Translations under genes and position numbers: made by a program
From: Diphasiastrum complanatum
Lineage: Eukaryota > Streptophyta > Lycopodiopsida > Lycopodiales > Lycopodiaceae
Direction: 5' to 3'
DNA length: 64,000 nucleotides
Assembly (NCBI GenBank): GCA_029204225.1
Contig: CM055097.1
Location: 66,730,941 to 66,794,940, forward strand
Shown: piece after piece, positions 1-13,129 of the stretch
Numbering within the stretch: the first letter of the stretch is position 1
Layout: the number at the start of each line of letters is the position of its first letter
Notes under the pieces: model-generated
Told to the model about the DNA's origin: nothing
Database searches by the model: none
What the model saw: only the letters and a program-made list of their open reading frames with translations

Positions 1-112
1 TCTCTCTTTGCGCTCTGTCCTTCCCCACATTGTCCGTCTCTCTCCTCCGTCTCTCTTATCTTCTTCACATCCACAAACTAATACACATGCGTGCAAGCAA
101 TCCAAATCTTCT

Positions 113-172
113 ATCTCTCTCGGATTCAGAAAAAGAGAGAGGTTTATCTCTCTCGGATTCAGAAAAAGAGAT
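113..172. repeat. Short tandem duplication (about 30-bp unit)
   Basis: Two nearly identical copies of a unit containing CTCTCTCGGATTCAG followed by AAAAAGAGA lie side by side. No coding signal was recognised in the first 443 bases. Confidence 0.7.
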
Positions 173-443
173 AGAGGTTGAAAGAACAATAGGTCACAAC
201 AATCTGGATGAACAACGATCTGCGTTTAATTTTACAAAATTCCTTGTGGCTGGTCTGTGCGTTCTTAGGTGGGTGTCCTCCCTCCTTTTGACATCAAAAT
301 AACAATCGTTTTATGAGTTTTCGGAATGACAGCAGCTTCCTCAGGATTGATAAGCGACAGTACGCGCTCCTATGTGAAATAAATCTCTTTTTTGCACAAA
401 CTCTCAAATTTTATAATACTCATCTAATGCTCATTGAAAATTA

Positions 444-1054
444 TTAAATTAACTGGTGGCACACACGGTTAAATCTAACATCGTCATAGAGCTCAAGCAC
501 TGATCCAGCGCTAGGATTCAACCGTGAAAGATTTTTTACAGCTTTGAAAGATTCACAATCCACTAGCAGCTTGCTGCGCCCGTCTTTCCAACTGATCAAT
601 TCTGCTGGGCTGCCAATGCTGGTAGAGTAGATATTCACTTGATCCACAAGCTGGCAGTACTTCTCGAGCGACTCTACAAACAGCTTGTAAGATCTTAGCT
701 GCCCTTTGACAGACACAACTCATTTGGTCAAAATTGTTTGCCTGATTCCTTGCACCACGGCCAGTTGTGCGTCGCAGGTGACTCCAACCAGTTCAACCCG
801 ATATGATTTTCTTTCTCGCACTCTATGTTTTCTTGAATCTGTGTTGCTCAAGGAGGTGGTAAAAGCTTTTTCCTCTCGTGATGTATGCAAGTCTTCATTC
901 GATCCATCACTTCCAATATCTTTTTCCTCTCGCGATGTATGCAGGCATCCAGCTCCTTTACCAACTCTTGATTCAGTCTTTCCATCTCCTCATCAACCAT
1001 CTCCGGGAAAGCCTTCGATAGAAATATGAATAATTCTTCAAGGCTACAATCCAA
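444..1054 (-). pseudogene. Unrecognised coding remnants (two open stretches)
   Basis: Two minus-strand open stretches, 848-1054 (68 codons) and 444-716 (90 codons), have protein-like composition. The first is acidic then basic and holds a repeated motif (CIHRERKK, then CIHHERKK), which mirrors a DNA duplication of about 66 bases. The second reads like a globular fragment (LRSYKLFVESLEKYC) and may be an exon, because the base run just before it looks like a 3' splice acceptor (AAAGGGCAG). I do not recognise a family. They could be exons of a decayed host gene or chance open frames. Confidence 0.25.
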
Positions 1055-1636
1055 ATGACTCTTGTCCCCTCAGAAATATCCCTCCGCTACTACCGCTAGC
1101 CGCTTCCCGACCGCGCTACTCCACTCTAGCCCGATCTGTCGCACCGCATAGTCACCAAAAAACACCTCCACGGATTTGTAGAAGCTTGCACTGCTCAATT
1201 CAATCAGATGTATCATATTATTCTCTTCTTACGATCACTTTTGACATTTTTACGAGACTGAAGCAGCAAATTCAGAGCACCTAATCTGAAGATTCCTGCT
1301 AATGTGGTGTAATGCTTCGGATTGAGCTTCATCTTCACAGAGTAACTTAACTCCAAGGACTCTGATATCTTATTTTGCAAATCTCAGTATTAACATGGGC
1401 GAGGCGATGCTGCTCATGAATGGCGTGATGCGCTTTAGCCTCTCCATTGAAATAGACGATCATAACAAATTTGGATATATGCAATCTTGAGCTGTCATAG
1501 CATGACGCGGATCTCAAAAGTAGAAAAAAAATTCATCTGTCTTAAGGCCATAGCAGTCCAACAAGCAAATCCTACATGTTCAAGATTTAATAGACCTTGT
1601 GATAGAGCTCAGACTTCAGTAGTAAATCGCTCCTTG

Positions 1637-1733
1637 CTGCTCTTCTTTTGCTTCCTTCAAATACAACATTGATTTCAGAAAATTGTCTGCTCTTCTTTTG
1701 CTTCCTTCAAATACAGCATTGATTTCAGAAGCC
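1637..1733. repeat. Tandem duplication, about 50-bp unit
   Basis: The unit beginning TGCTCTTCTTTTGCTTCCTT and ending ATTGATTTCAGAA occurs twice in tandem with one substitution visible in the core (ACAACATT versus ACAGCATT). Confidence 0.8.
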
Positions 1734-2849
1734 TGCTGTTGATGATGTAATTAAGTATTGTGGGGGCATCAACAAGCCTTCGGAATCCGGATGTTGCTCT
1801 CGGCCTCCTTTAGAGTTGAGAAACAGTGGATCTATTCTATTCATAGTGATTAGTGAGGAAGATGAGAAAAAAGTACATAAATTCAGTTCAGACAGCGATG
1901 ACGTTGTATGAGGGAGTTGAAAAATGAGAGAGAGGCACATTGTTGTTGTCAAGGCAGTGGGCACGTAACTTATGTACCGACCAACCATCATTTAGAATTA
2001 TTGTCAAATTCGACGTCAAGATCTGTGGGGTGAAAACTTATTTGATGAATCGAGAGTCCTCCAGCCCATTGGTGGGTGTTTTGACTCTTTATGGTCGTAG
2101 AAAAATACGGACATGACAGAAACTTGCTTGACAGCTACTTGAAAGAAACCCCTTGCATCAGTTAAATGGACAGGACCCTCTCCTCCTTGAAATCAATCTC
2201 TTTTTTTCCTACATTTTTGTTAACGTGGCAGATTGCACAACCTCTCACATTTTTCCTGACCTGGCAGATGCACAAACGCCTCACACTATAAAAAAAAAAA
2301 CTTTATCTTGGTGACATTGTGCTGAAGGAGAAGCCTGGTGTTGCAGCAGATGCGCCACGCCAAATGCTCACTTTGCTTAGACCCTCCATCCATGTTTTTT
2401 TTATCACAATTCTTTGTGTTTTTCTCACTGGGATCACAAAATACATGTAGAGTTCAAGTGCAGAGCCTTAGTCTCCCTCTCTCAAAATATAATCAAGTGC
2501 TTTCCGACTGAACTTAGGGATGGTGACCCCGACTTAATTTATAGTAGGGGTCCGTGGAGTAAGAGCGTAGGCCCCTGCCCTCCAAACTGCCGCCCTTTTG
2601 GCTCGAGGAAGCGAGAGCATTTCCTCATCAAGTATCCTTGAAAAACGAGGATTGCTTTGTGCAAGAATTATTTATGTTTTGAGACTGTTGAGCAATCTTC
2701 ATCAAAAGCAAGGACATAAAAATGAAAAAGGATGAGAATAAGTGTTCTTGCGGCAGGACGTAATAATAATGAACCATATGTGATCAAAGACTGTAAGACT
2801 TAACATTGCTTTAGGAAAATTGAAACGTATATCTATATATATAAAGAGA

Positions 2850-3385
2850 AACCTCCAAATTAAACATCACTGGTCAATATTAGGCACAAACTATCTGTTG
2901 ACAGTCCAGAATAGTATTGATGAAGAGAGAGAATTGTGTTTGATAAAAGTCCTTGGTTCCCTTACCGTCTACAAGTTGCATGTTATCATCCAACGTACCT
3001 CGCTCCGCCTCCCAAAAGAGATCCAACTAATTCTGCTTAACTTGAGCTGCCAGCCACAACTATATAGCTGAAACGATGAGAACATAGAACTTGGATGTAG
3101 GAAATGAGCAGGAAACGCAATATGAGAAACAAACCTGATCAAGGCATTCTTCTCCTGCCTTTCTTTCATTTGGATTAGTACTGAGTTATATCAATATGAC
3201 CTCAGCCAATAGCAAGCTGGCTGCACAGTCCAAATATCAAAGCTCGGATCGTCGCTCTTAGGAAGCCGTAGTGCCGACATAAACCTCTAGATTAAACAAC
3301 ACTAGACAATATCAGACACAAGCTATTTGTTGACAGTCCAGAGTAGTATTGATGAAGAGAGATGTTTGATAGGAGTCCTTGGTAT
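2850..3385. repeat. Pair of about 105-bp diverged direct repeats (2850-2955 and 3281-3385)
   Basis: Both copies start AACCTC, contain GTTGACAGTCCAGA and GTATTGATGAAGAGAGA, and end near GTCCTTGGT. They differ by scattered substitutions and one gap. The 325 bases between them are not recognised. The arrangement could be a segmental duplication or the ends of an old insertion, but no terminal dinucleotides or target duplication were found. Confidence 0.65.
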
Positions 3386-4499
3386 ACATAAAGCAAGTAC
3401 ATAGGTGAAAGATCATGGGAATATAATTAAAAGTTTCTATAACTTAAAAGAGCAGTTAAATGTATTGCTGGTTGAGAAACTAAGAGGAGAAACCTCTTAA
3501 TGGATAGCTAAAAAATATATATATATATATTGTGTACAAGGATAGACTTCACTTTTTCATTGCATACTCATAGCTAAAGTTTTTTCTTTGATATCTTGCA
3601 TATTGTGGTATGATTTATGAGGCACAAGTAAAAAAGTCTTACATATTCAATGGAAGACTTGTTAATAGAATTGGATTCTAAATTGGATACACCAAGAAGA
3701 CCTTTTGCAGCAGAAATGGCCCCACCCCAGAGTGGCTAAATCCAGTAATCAGGAGCCAGCAAGTTCTCATGTTACCACTCCTATTTAGCCTCATGTTCAT
3801 GACTTGAAGGTACATATGGCTGTTGATTGCTCTTCATGGTAATGAGCTAAACAATTGATTTCAAAGCAATTTGGCTTAGTATTTGCTCAAGCCCAACAAC
3901 TTCATTTTCGCACACACCAATGTTGTCTTTCACACAGGTTTGTGTCCATTCCTGTTGCTTATGATTGTTTCCCTTCCCACCATAGCCAAGACCTTCCATA
4001 ACTCTCCACGATTTGTGATCACCCACAAGCCTACAAAATTGGCTTCTACTTTGAAAGCTATAGTGGATTTCTTGCCAAATTTAGGGATAGCAACACATAA
4101 GAAACCTCGGCCCTAAAAATATCTCCTCTGACTGCTATCTCTACTCAAGTAGAGGACCTCAACTTTGTTAAGAAATTGAAGCCTAAACTTTTTCGGTTCA
4201 AGAGGTCCTATTCAGATCCTGACTTTTGGAAGCGTAGAGAGGATGTTTCCTCATCAAATCGTTCTCCTGCCATGATGAACTTATCTATTTGGTAAAATGC
4301 ACTGGCACACGTTGTGGATGAATCAGGTATAGATTTCTTCTTAAAAAAATCGCGAGGAGGAGGAAGAAGGGTTGTCAAAAACTCTTTGTAGAAAAGAATA
4401 GTAATTAAAGATTTGCGGGACTCTAAAGTGAAGAAAGAAAAAAGGTGAGTCAATTCAAGTCTTTTGAAAACTTCGACTTGACAGTACAAAGGGTCCTTC

Positions 4500-5130
4500 A
4501 ATCCTTCGAAAAAATTTGAGTTGACAGTTCGATCCTTCGAAAAAATTCGAGTCTTTGGAAAATTCGAGTCGTCAAAAAAAGTCGAGATTTTCCAAAAATT
4601 CGATCCTTTGGAAAAATTCAAGTAGTAGGAAAAATTCAAGTGTTAAGAAAAATTCGAGTCGTTTGAAAAATTCGAGGTATTTTTGCGAAGGAGGCCAGTG
4701 TCGCATTTTTTTTCGAGGGTCAATGTCGCATCCTTCGAGGGCCAATTTCGCGAAATTTTTGAGGCCTCTCACTTCAGAAAATATTTTCGAGGTATTTTCG
4801 TGTTTTGAGGTATTTTCGCGAAGGCATCGAGATATCGCGAAATTTTCGCGAAGCCTTCAGGGAAATTCTGCGAAATTTTTGTGACATTGGCCCTCCTCAA
4901 GTGTCGCATTTTTTTTCAAGGGTCAGTGTTGCAAAAATAACTAAAGTTTTCGCGAAAATCCCCTGAAGGTTCGAGGTATTTTTCTGTTTCGAGGTATTTT
5001 CGTGAAGACATCAGGATTTTCGTGAAGCCTTCAGGGGAATTTTTTGAGATATTTTCGCGAAAGCTTTAGTGATTTTAGTGAAATTTTCGTGAAACCTTTA
5101 GGGAAATTTCGCGAAATTTTTGCGACATTG
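4500..5130. repeat. Degenerate short-period satellite rich in AAAATTCGAG / TTCGCGAAAT motifs
   Basis: The stretch is built of imperfect repeats of about 15-30 bases around AAAAATTCGAGTC, then GGTATTTTCGCGAA and TTTGCGACATTGGCCC. Open frames on both strands translate into low-complexity peptides rich in Phe, Lys, Ser and Arg and should not be called genes. A related short patch (AAAAAATGCGACAT...) occurs near 13440-13505, so the motif family is dispersed. Confidence 0.6.
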
Positions 5131-5245
5131 GCCCTTCTCCTCCAGAAAAATGCGACACTCCCCTTCCCCTCCCAAAAAATGCGTCCCCCTCCCGAACAAT
5201 GCGACACGTCAGCTGACACACTTCGGCCACGTACACACATACATC

Positions 5246-5382
5246 TTCCACCCGTCAACGAGGACATACTAAATTTTCAAATCGTCGAAAAATCATTGCC
5301 CGTCAACGAGATACTCAAGTTCCAAATCATCTTCTGTCGTCTAGATCGGCTGCCATTGCCCGTCAACGACGGGCACTCTTTA

Positions 5383-5386
<4 letters not shown>
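5246..5386 (+). mobile_element. Helitron-like 3' terminus, copy 1 (ends CTAA|T)
   Basis: An 8-bp stem (5357-5364 with 5368-5375, loop AAC) formed by TGCCCGTC and GACGGGCA is followed 7 bases later by CTAA at 5383-5386 and then T. Rolling-circle Helitrons end in a GC-rich hairpin followed by CTRR and insert between A and T, which this matches. Partial copies of the stem arm (CCGTCAACGA) recur upstream at about 5249 and 5302, like subterminal repeats. No 5' TC end, Rep or helicase coding was identified, so this is a non-autonomous end or a truncated copy. Confidence 0.5.

Positions 5387-5432
<46 letters not shown>
5387..5432. repeat. (TA)n microsatellite directly abutting Helitron-like end 1
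   Basis: About 23 TA units begin exactly where the CTAA terminus stops. The same arrangement is seen at the second terminus. Confidence 0.9.
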
Positions 5433-5434
<2 letters not shown>

Positions 5435-5660
5435 TATAACTATGTGTACGCATGTGTATGGGATAGGAGGATGCACCCATGGTTGCATGGGTGCATCCTC
5501 CTACCCCGCAACCATGGGTGCATCCTCCTACCCCGTGTGCTTTTAAAAAAAACTGGTAAATTTTTGTACATGCATGCATGAGGAGGATGATGCCCCATGC
5601 ATACATCCTCCTCCCCATGCATGTATGCATCCTCCCCCACTCCTTCCCTCCCTCTAAATT

Positions 5661-5663
<3 letters not shown>

Positions 5664-5719
<56 letters not shown>
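5664..5719. repeat. (CT)n microsatellite
   Basis: An almost uninterrupted CT tract. The CT/CCCCC-rich DNA on to about 6060 produces long open frames of Ser/Leu/Pro repeats on both strands that are artefacts of composition. Confidence 0.95.
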
Positions 5720-5720
<1 letters not shown>

Positions 5721-6551
5721 GCATGCCTCCATCGCTCCCTCCTGCTCTATCTCTCTCGCCTTCCCATCTTCATCTCTCTCTCCCTCCTGCTCCATCATGC
5801 CCCCCCCCTCTCTCTTTGTCTCTCCCTCCTGCCTGCTCCTCCATCACGCCCCCACGTCTCTCTCTCCTGCTGCTCCATTACACCCCCCCTCTCTCTCCGT
5901 CTCTCCCTCCTGCCTGCTCCTCCATCGCGCCCCCGCGTGTCTCTCCCCTGCTGCTCCATCGCGCGCCCCCTCATCCCCCACCCACCCCCCCTGCTGCTTC
6001 ATCGCCCCTTCATCTCTCTCGCTCTCCCTCCTGCATGCTCATCCATTGTCCCCCCTTCCTAGACATCCATGTCCAATTCAACAAATGAAATCAGGGAAGG
6101 AGCGTTCTGATTGCCATCGTCAATCTCTGCAACATATTTCAATGGTCCACGGCAAATTCTTTGCAGGTTATCAAAGTGGATGAACTATGGCATAACGAGT
6201 GGATGAACTATGGCATAACGGGTTGATACGACGTGTCCCATCCAGAGCCTCCATCGCTGGCTAAAAACCGATTAACTACCTCTTCAACTGCTCGCACTTC
6301 CTTCTGGATTCGCCCTCATCATCAACCTATGTTTCAATCAACTCACCTGCACACAAAAAAAGGTGATTAAACATGCCTCTCTCCCTTTTTATAAACCCTA
6401 ACTCTCTCAACCCTAAACACACCATCTCTGTCTCTCTCTCTCTCCCCCCGCTCTCCCTCGCTCTACCCCTCTCCATTTTCCTAAACTCTAAACACACACG
6501 CACGCACCCCGTTACCCTCCCTCTACCCCTCGAGCCATTTGCTATGTCTTA

Positions 6552-6597
6552 TCTCTCTCTCTCTCTCTAAACACACACACACACACACACACACACA
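6552..6597. repeat. (CT)n followed by (AC)n microsatellite
   Basis: A short CT tract at 6552-6568 is followed by about 14 AC units at 6570-6597. Confidence 0.9.
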
Positions 6598-6659
6598 TAG
6601 CCATTAGGGCACGCACACAAATGCATGCACGCACGCGCACGTGCACACACATCTGGCAT

Positions 6660-6703
6660 TGACGAACGTCCACCATTGCCCGTCAACGACGGGCACTTTA
6701 CTA

Positions 6704-6704
<1 letters not shown>
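6660..6704 (+). mobile_element. Helitron-like 3' terminus, copy 2 (ends CTAG|T)
   Basis: The same hairpin as copy 1 (TGCCCGTC at 6677-6684, AAC loop, GACGGGCA at 6688-6695) is followed 5 bases later by CTAG at 6701-6704 and then T in a TA tract. This is the canonical Helitron 3' signature. The segment between the two ends (5387-6704, about 1.3 kb) could be one non-autonomous Helitron, but its 5' end was not found. Confidence 0.55.

Positions 6705-6736
<32 letters not shown>
6705..6736. repeat. (TA)n microsatellite abutting Helitron-like end 2
   Basis: About 15 TA units start at the base after CTAG. Confidence 0.9.
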
Positions 6737-6740
<4 letters not shown>

Positions 6741-9700
6741 AAGCTTTGTTATGAATTTTCAAATTTTAAGTTGAACTCTAATTGTTTGCTAGTCCTGAAG
6801 TGTAAATGTAGTATGATTCTCCTTTACGATCATGCACCAAATCAAAGTTTAGCATAATCTGTACTAGCTTGTATACATAGGTAGCTGCTACAAAAAGGCA
6901 TTTTGTTGAGCCTTATAAAGAACATTGCTGGAATTATCTCTGCTCAACTGAGAATATGTCACCAAATGTTACAAATTGAAAGATAGACTGTGATAGTTCT
7001 TGAAATAGACTATGTTTGCAATAAATGCAAGTCTCTCTTTTCTTTTATAAACGTTCTCCAACAAGATGTGCTGGTCTCTATAACTTGGTCAGGAGGTTCA
7101 AAACAAAGTCTTGTGATTATGGAAACGATGTTGAGGTATTCATCTGCATAAAATAAACTCACAATCTGTGCAAAAGCATACTTGATGCTCAGATTTGGTG
7201 TTAGAAAACTATACAAGCTCTGATATTTTGTGATAAGAAGTCACATTGTACTAGGTGTCGCCTTATGGAAGATTACTTCGTATTGACTAGTTTATACGAT
7301 TTTTGACCAATCTATGAAGAATGGAATTTATTTTTCCTGGGAATGAGGGAGGTACTGTGCATACAGATCATTTGGTTTTGGGCATTGAGTTGACTCTGGT
7401 AACAGTGACCCTGCAAGTATACCCACTGCTCTGCTCCATTTGAATTCTGTGACAGAACTATCAGGCATAGTTGCCAGGGAATGGGAAAAAGGGAACATGT
7501 GGATTTCCCAGGAACGGGATTGTTTCCTGGGTAGGGGGGACGAGGAATTACCATGCCATTACATATATTCATTAAAAAGAAAAAATGTATATTCTTGACA
7601 ACAAAGTTCAAGCACTCAAATTATAGATAATATGTAAGCTGGAAGGGTAACATTAGGCCTGGCAAGCGAAAAAATTGGGCCAAAAGAAACAGAAAATGTT
7701 TCCAAAACTTAAACTGCAAGGGGAATGGCAGGATCTTGTTCCTCTTGCTATGGGAACGTTCCCCCATGTTACCGTCTTAAGAAGCAGTTGGGAATGGCAT
7801 TCCCTCATTTCTGGGGGCTGGGAACCCATCCCTGGTGACGATTATCATCAGGTATTTCATTTTCCTTCAACCTTTCTTGTTTATCACTTTTCTTTGGATT
7901 CACTTTAAAAGCCATGCAAACGAAGGTTCTTTGTAAGACTCTGTACTGTGCCCAGTTCTGGTTTGGATAATGATAAGCTGTGGCACGTGCGGTAACCTGA
8001 TTTAGAGTGAGGGACCAGGAGTAACCAGTTTGAGCGAGGGGATCCTCATGAACTCTTTCTATATTGTTGCCGTGTATGAGCTTGTCAAGTTTAAGACTCT
8101 ACTCAGCTTTGCTCTTGGACAAATGCCTTGCATTTGGCTTGAATCCTTGATGGCTAGAATTGCTGATACCTGTCATACATAGCTTTTTCAACTTGGTTTG
8201 GCATTTTCTGATTCTCTCTTTATAGCAGATAATGAAATTGGAGAATTGCTTTTTGCCACTTTGTGAGAACGACTCACTTTCTCCACAAGTTGTAAGCAAC
8301 TGGGGAGTTCTATCAAATTTTTGATTGCAGCATAGGCACTATTTCAAAGTTCAGCTGGCAATTAAAGTCTAGCTTTGTGTGACACATCAATGCTGTTCAC
8401 TACTTTCTCTCATGTTTGTCATCATGTATGTCATCTGTGTTGAACTACTAGAACTGTCTGTGCTGCCTGAAATTCAAGTCACTATTGTGCAAACTGCCTA
8501 GCCTGGTGGGTGGTGATTGTTTTCAAGCTACTTTCTTCTTCGTTTCTATTTAAATTTTGTTGAGCACACTTTAAACCAGAAACCCAACATTTTTCAGGTC
8601 TAAAATAGGCCTTAAGTTGTCTATTTGTTTCACTGTAAGTTTAGGTACAAATTGTTTCCTCTTAGGGCTACCTTTATTATTTTATATAGGACATCTGCTG
8701 AGCTTGTTGAAGTGAAAGTTTACGGATTTACACTAATGTGATAGTTAATATTGGAATTGACAGAGGTGGGCTATCTCTGGCTTTTATACTCACGTTTTCA
8801 GAATTGATGTCATCACATGTAGAGAACGGGATTTCTAAGAGAACCAAAATTTTTTATTGTTGCCCAGATTGCCCTAAAGCAGCAATTTTGATTTTCAGGA
8901 GTCGGCCTTTGTAGAATAGAGGAGTATACTGTAACTGGCCTCGATTCATGTCAAAGCAAACATAATGTTGAAGGATGAAAGTAACAAATGAACCGTAGAT
9001 GAGCTTGTTAACTCATCAGATTCTTTTATATTAAGACTTGCTACTAAGCTGGCTCACTCAGATTTGGCTTTCTTAAGGATCAGGATTAGTGAATGTTTTG
9101 ACTGAATGTGGAATTCGTAAAGGTGCTTAGGAAAAGCGTCTTTAGGAAGAAATTAGAAACAAACATGTTGATGCAAGTGGGAACGTGGAGATCTTTATGT
9201 AAGAATATAGGTCTTTCAATTAGCATTGAAAACGGCACTTGTGTAAGTACAATGGTACTAGAAAATAAACCTTTAAAAGGCAAAGTGCGAGCCTGGTTAA
9301 ACTGTCTGGTTAAGACGCCGATGAGGGTGAGGGTCAACTTGACTGGGTTGGATGCAGTGCATGTGTGTGGCGTTAGAGTTTAAAAGGAAAAGCACTAGAC
9401 TGATGCATATTTTGACATCGGCACCTCAAAGACACTTCTGCATGATTTGTATGGGTCAAGGATAAAATTAGTTAGGAATAAGGATGAGCATACCTTTACA
9501 AGGGTAGGAAGTCCACCTTAAGGTTGGGCCAAGGCCTCCCTAATCTTGTGATGACTCAACAAATTTCCTTTTCCTCCTATATATTTAGGAAGGTGTGAAG
9601 GAGAGGGAGACATATTCTAGGACTGATTTCTCAAGTTCTGTGTGTCAGGTGGCTTAGAAGAAGGGGTGTTGAAGTTTAGATTGTGCATGTCTATTCTCTT

Positions 9701-12700
9701 GTATCTTCCAAGATCCTTTTTTAGGTTGGTGTTGAGGAGGAAGGTTTCTACCAGTCTCCATCTCCTTTGGTGGAGAGTTGACGATCTTCACTGAAGATGT
9801 CGCTCCATTAGCGCACTGGAAGGGAGGGCACACTTTGCATCTCCATCATCTCTTTTGGCTGAGGTATTTTGTCCAGGTTTTGTTTCTTATAGAGCTGTTT
9901 GTAGATCCTGGCGTGCAGCTACAAGTTTCTATTCTAAGAAATGATCAAGAGAATTTTCTTCCAAGTTCCTCTCCTCCTATGGATCTGTATTCCGCTTGGT
10001 TTTGTCAGTGCCATGGGAGTTCTTATTTTCCGACTTGTGCTCAGGAGTGGTGCATGCCATCATGCACGTATATGCATGTGGTCATAAAATGCCACACATG
10101 TATGGTGGTGATTATCAAACTCATGCTCGTGACATTAGTAGTTCATCTACGTGTTTAAAGAATGGCATCTAGCTATGGATGGGTGGAGTCATATTCTTAG
10201 GCTTAAAAAACAGTTTGAGTATTTTGGGGCTTCTTGATCTGCTGGGTTGCATAATTTGCATTTGCCCATCACATTATTGAATGAGTAGATTTGTGCTAAA
10301 TAGCGAAAGAATTAGCCATGAGGATCAATTAACATCCAGTAAGTTCACAATATTCAGAAGTAATCATTTGAATATAATCTACCAATGTGTTTAGGAAATG
10401 CAGATCCTTCGTATTCTCAAATATAATGAAAGCAGTGTCTATCATGGTATCTATTTCCTTACATTTATATTGTCAGGTGGACTATTAAAAATTATGACTT
10501 GTATGTGTTCAAAGAAAATAATTGTGAAACTAGTAAAATTTATGTTCTAGAACTTTTAAGTGCAATTTCCCGGCATCCTTATTGTATCTTGATTGGATCA
10601 AAAGTGGACAAGTGTCTTGGCAACTATGATTTTGTTCATACGCTGTATGCATCACATAAAAATTACAAATATATTACCTTGCTTTACTTTGCAAAGGTGA
10701 ATATTTCATTATTGAGTATTCTGACCAATAGTTGTAAAAACAGAAATGTGCTGTTTACAAACCTAAACTGTAATAATCATGAAATGGTTCATGATCTGCC
10801 TTTTGTTTCTTGAATGATCAGCTAAGCCAAAATTTTGAGATTTATCATCACTATTGTTTTGAATTTATATAATTTGTGCAAGGAGTGCTTTTTATACTGG
10901 ATACATTATTATTCTTCAGTGCATGGTTATTTGAGCTGGATAAATAACCTCCTAAGGTTAGATTTGACAACTATGTTAGATAAGTGCAATATATGATCTG
11001 GTTTTCAAATCAGTACAAATCTAGGTTCATTCTGGAAATATTGGAAGTGATGGTTGACACTTGTTCCTACTTTTGATGAAGTACGCTGGTGGATCAGCTA
11101 GGCTGGCCTTGCCATAGTGGTCAAACGCTATTTTTCATGTTAATTTTTTATGACATGCTTAGCCTTGCTTATAAATGTACCCCAGATAGGAGCATGTACA
11201 ATATGCCGTTCTTAAAGACATTTTGTATGTCTTTGATCCATATTTTGGATTTGGAATCTCGAATGGAAATTACAGAATGAATTAGGAATCAATGAGGAAA
11301 GGCATAACAACAATTTGGAAATATTTGTAATGCAAGAATTTTTGACCTCAAGGAGGGTTAAAAAGACCTTACACATCAAGGAGTAGAGTAGAACTTACGA
11401 CCTCAAGGAGGGTTAAAAAAGACCACAAGACAGACTTTTCCTTATGAATTTTACTTAGACCACTTGCACAAAAGCTTGCAGTTGCAATGCCAAAACAAAA
11501 CCACAAAATGCTTCGATGCCTAACCTTTGCTAGGGTGAAGATGTAATTACATATTTATTTTTAACTTGAGTGTATTTCATTGTATAATTGTATGAAGCAA
11601 AAGATTATGTTATTATGATAGGGAGCAATCAATGAACTTAAAATAGGAATGAATTTCTATAGATTTAGCAACCAGAATATTGTAGCTCTTCCTTAACATT
11701 TGAGATCTACTAGAAAGTCCATTGCCCATCCCGAAATGATGGCAATGTAAATCTCCAATTATGAACTTCATATTTCTCATGACATGGTTAATGTAAAGTT
11801 GATTCAGAATGACTCAATTTTTTAGTGAATAAATAAACAATCAATAATTATGTCACTTAGCTTTATCTCGTTTTATGACAAAAGTACATTGCAAGATATG
11901 AACTCATATCAAAATACATTACTATGACTTGTAATAGAAAAAAGTTTAATTTTCCATGGACACTGGGCAATGCCAATTTTCTTTGTTTCTTGCTTTCCTT
12001 CCTAGGTCATAAGGAACCAGCTTGCTTCACTTCATAGTATTCCAAGGACTAAAGCATGGGAAGAGCTTGTGGAGAGAATGTGCACGCACTAACAATATCT
12101 CTATGTTCTCCCTCCTCGGGGTGACAATTTGTAATATTTAGATGAAGTTTTTAACATTTGGATGCCATGATTATTGAATTAAGGAAGCATGTTAGGATCA
12201 ATACATGGAACTTTGAATACCTTGCATTCGAAATGAAAAATAAATGAACAAGGCAAATTGGTTAATTAGTAAAGACTAAAATGTTTTGAAAATGAATTAG
12301 AAATTGAATTAGATTGTAATCTCTTAAAATTTTTATTGATTGAGATGATATATGCCATGTGCCTCATGAGTGTAGTATTGCCACAATGGTTCAAGTTCAG
12401 CATATGAAGATGGAGAAAGTGATGGTGACATACCTTCTCATGGTTAGCATGTGATTCAAGATTCAACTATAACAATGTAAGGACATTCCAATATGTGTGA
12501 TGAGAAAGACTAATGTAAAAGATTTTTCCATACTTTTCATGCAAGTAGAACATCCGTTTCACCTTATGATGAAATTTTTTGCCAATTTGATCAACATTCA
12601 TCAATGATTAGACCAATAATGTACAATGTGTTCATAGCTTTGAATGTGAAAAATCTTAAGATTGTCTTGATAAGAGTGGTTTATATTTATGACACATTTT

Positions 12701-13129
12701 GTATCATGGTGAATGAAACATATAATGAAGATGTATTCTATGAGGTCCACAAGAGGTAAATTTCTCAATATTCATTTGAGACCCTCGAAGTTGCATAACC
12801 TCATCAACCATTTCATATGGAATCTTTAGTAAGATGATAATAGCAAAAAAAAGAAAATGTTAATCGAATGTCGATTACTCAAGACATGAATGGCTTTGTA
12901 TTTATATGGAAAATGATATTTGAGGGTTGACTTAAGCACAAACATGAGTGAAAGATTATCTTCACTGATAGAATCTATAATATGAAGGTCAAGATCACTG
13001 ATTTAGGCTATAGAGCTTTGTACACTACTAGCTGATGTACTATTATTGATAAGAATTCTAATGAAATCCTCTTTGCACAGAGAAGAAAATTTGTATATCT
13101 TGAGCCAAGATTAAGCACTTTTTGCGAGT
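6737..13129. other. No supported gene; decayed AT-rich DNA
   Basis: Open frames are short, without conserved motifs, and stop-rich. A short direct duplication (GACCTCAAGGAGGGTTAAAA) occurs at about 11344 and 11399. A TATA-like stretch (CTCCTATATATTTAGG) near 9575 could belong to an unidentified old LTR, but no boundaries were found. 12600-13130 reads like heavily decayed copia coding leading into the next feature. Confidence 0.45.

Larger units (their letters stand above)
1055..4499. other. Non-coding, AT-rich stretch with local duplications
   Basis: No credible gene is seen on either strand. Open frames here are short and show no recognisable motif. The stretch holds the two duplications listed separately and a short AT run near 3513-3530. 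Confidence 0.5.

Noticed and set aside
4208-4884. Open frames of 66-143 codons over the TTCGAG repeat region
   Set aside because: Low-complexity Phe/Lys/Ser peptides read from short-period repeats on both strands; composition explains the lack of stops.
5277-6183. Long open frames of 94-201 codons on both strands across the CT/TA-rich stretch
   Set aside because: They translate to Ser-Leu, Arg-Glu and Tyr-Ile repeats produced by microsatellites, with no motif and no codon signal.
9086-11280. Several open frames of 63-126 codons that might be small host genes
   Set aside because: No recognisable motif, no splice-consistent chaining, and opposite strands are equally open.
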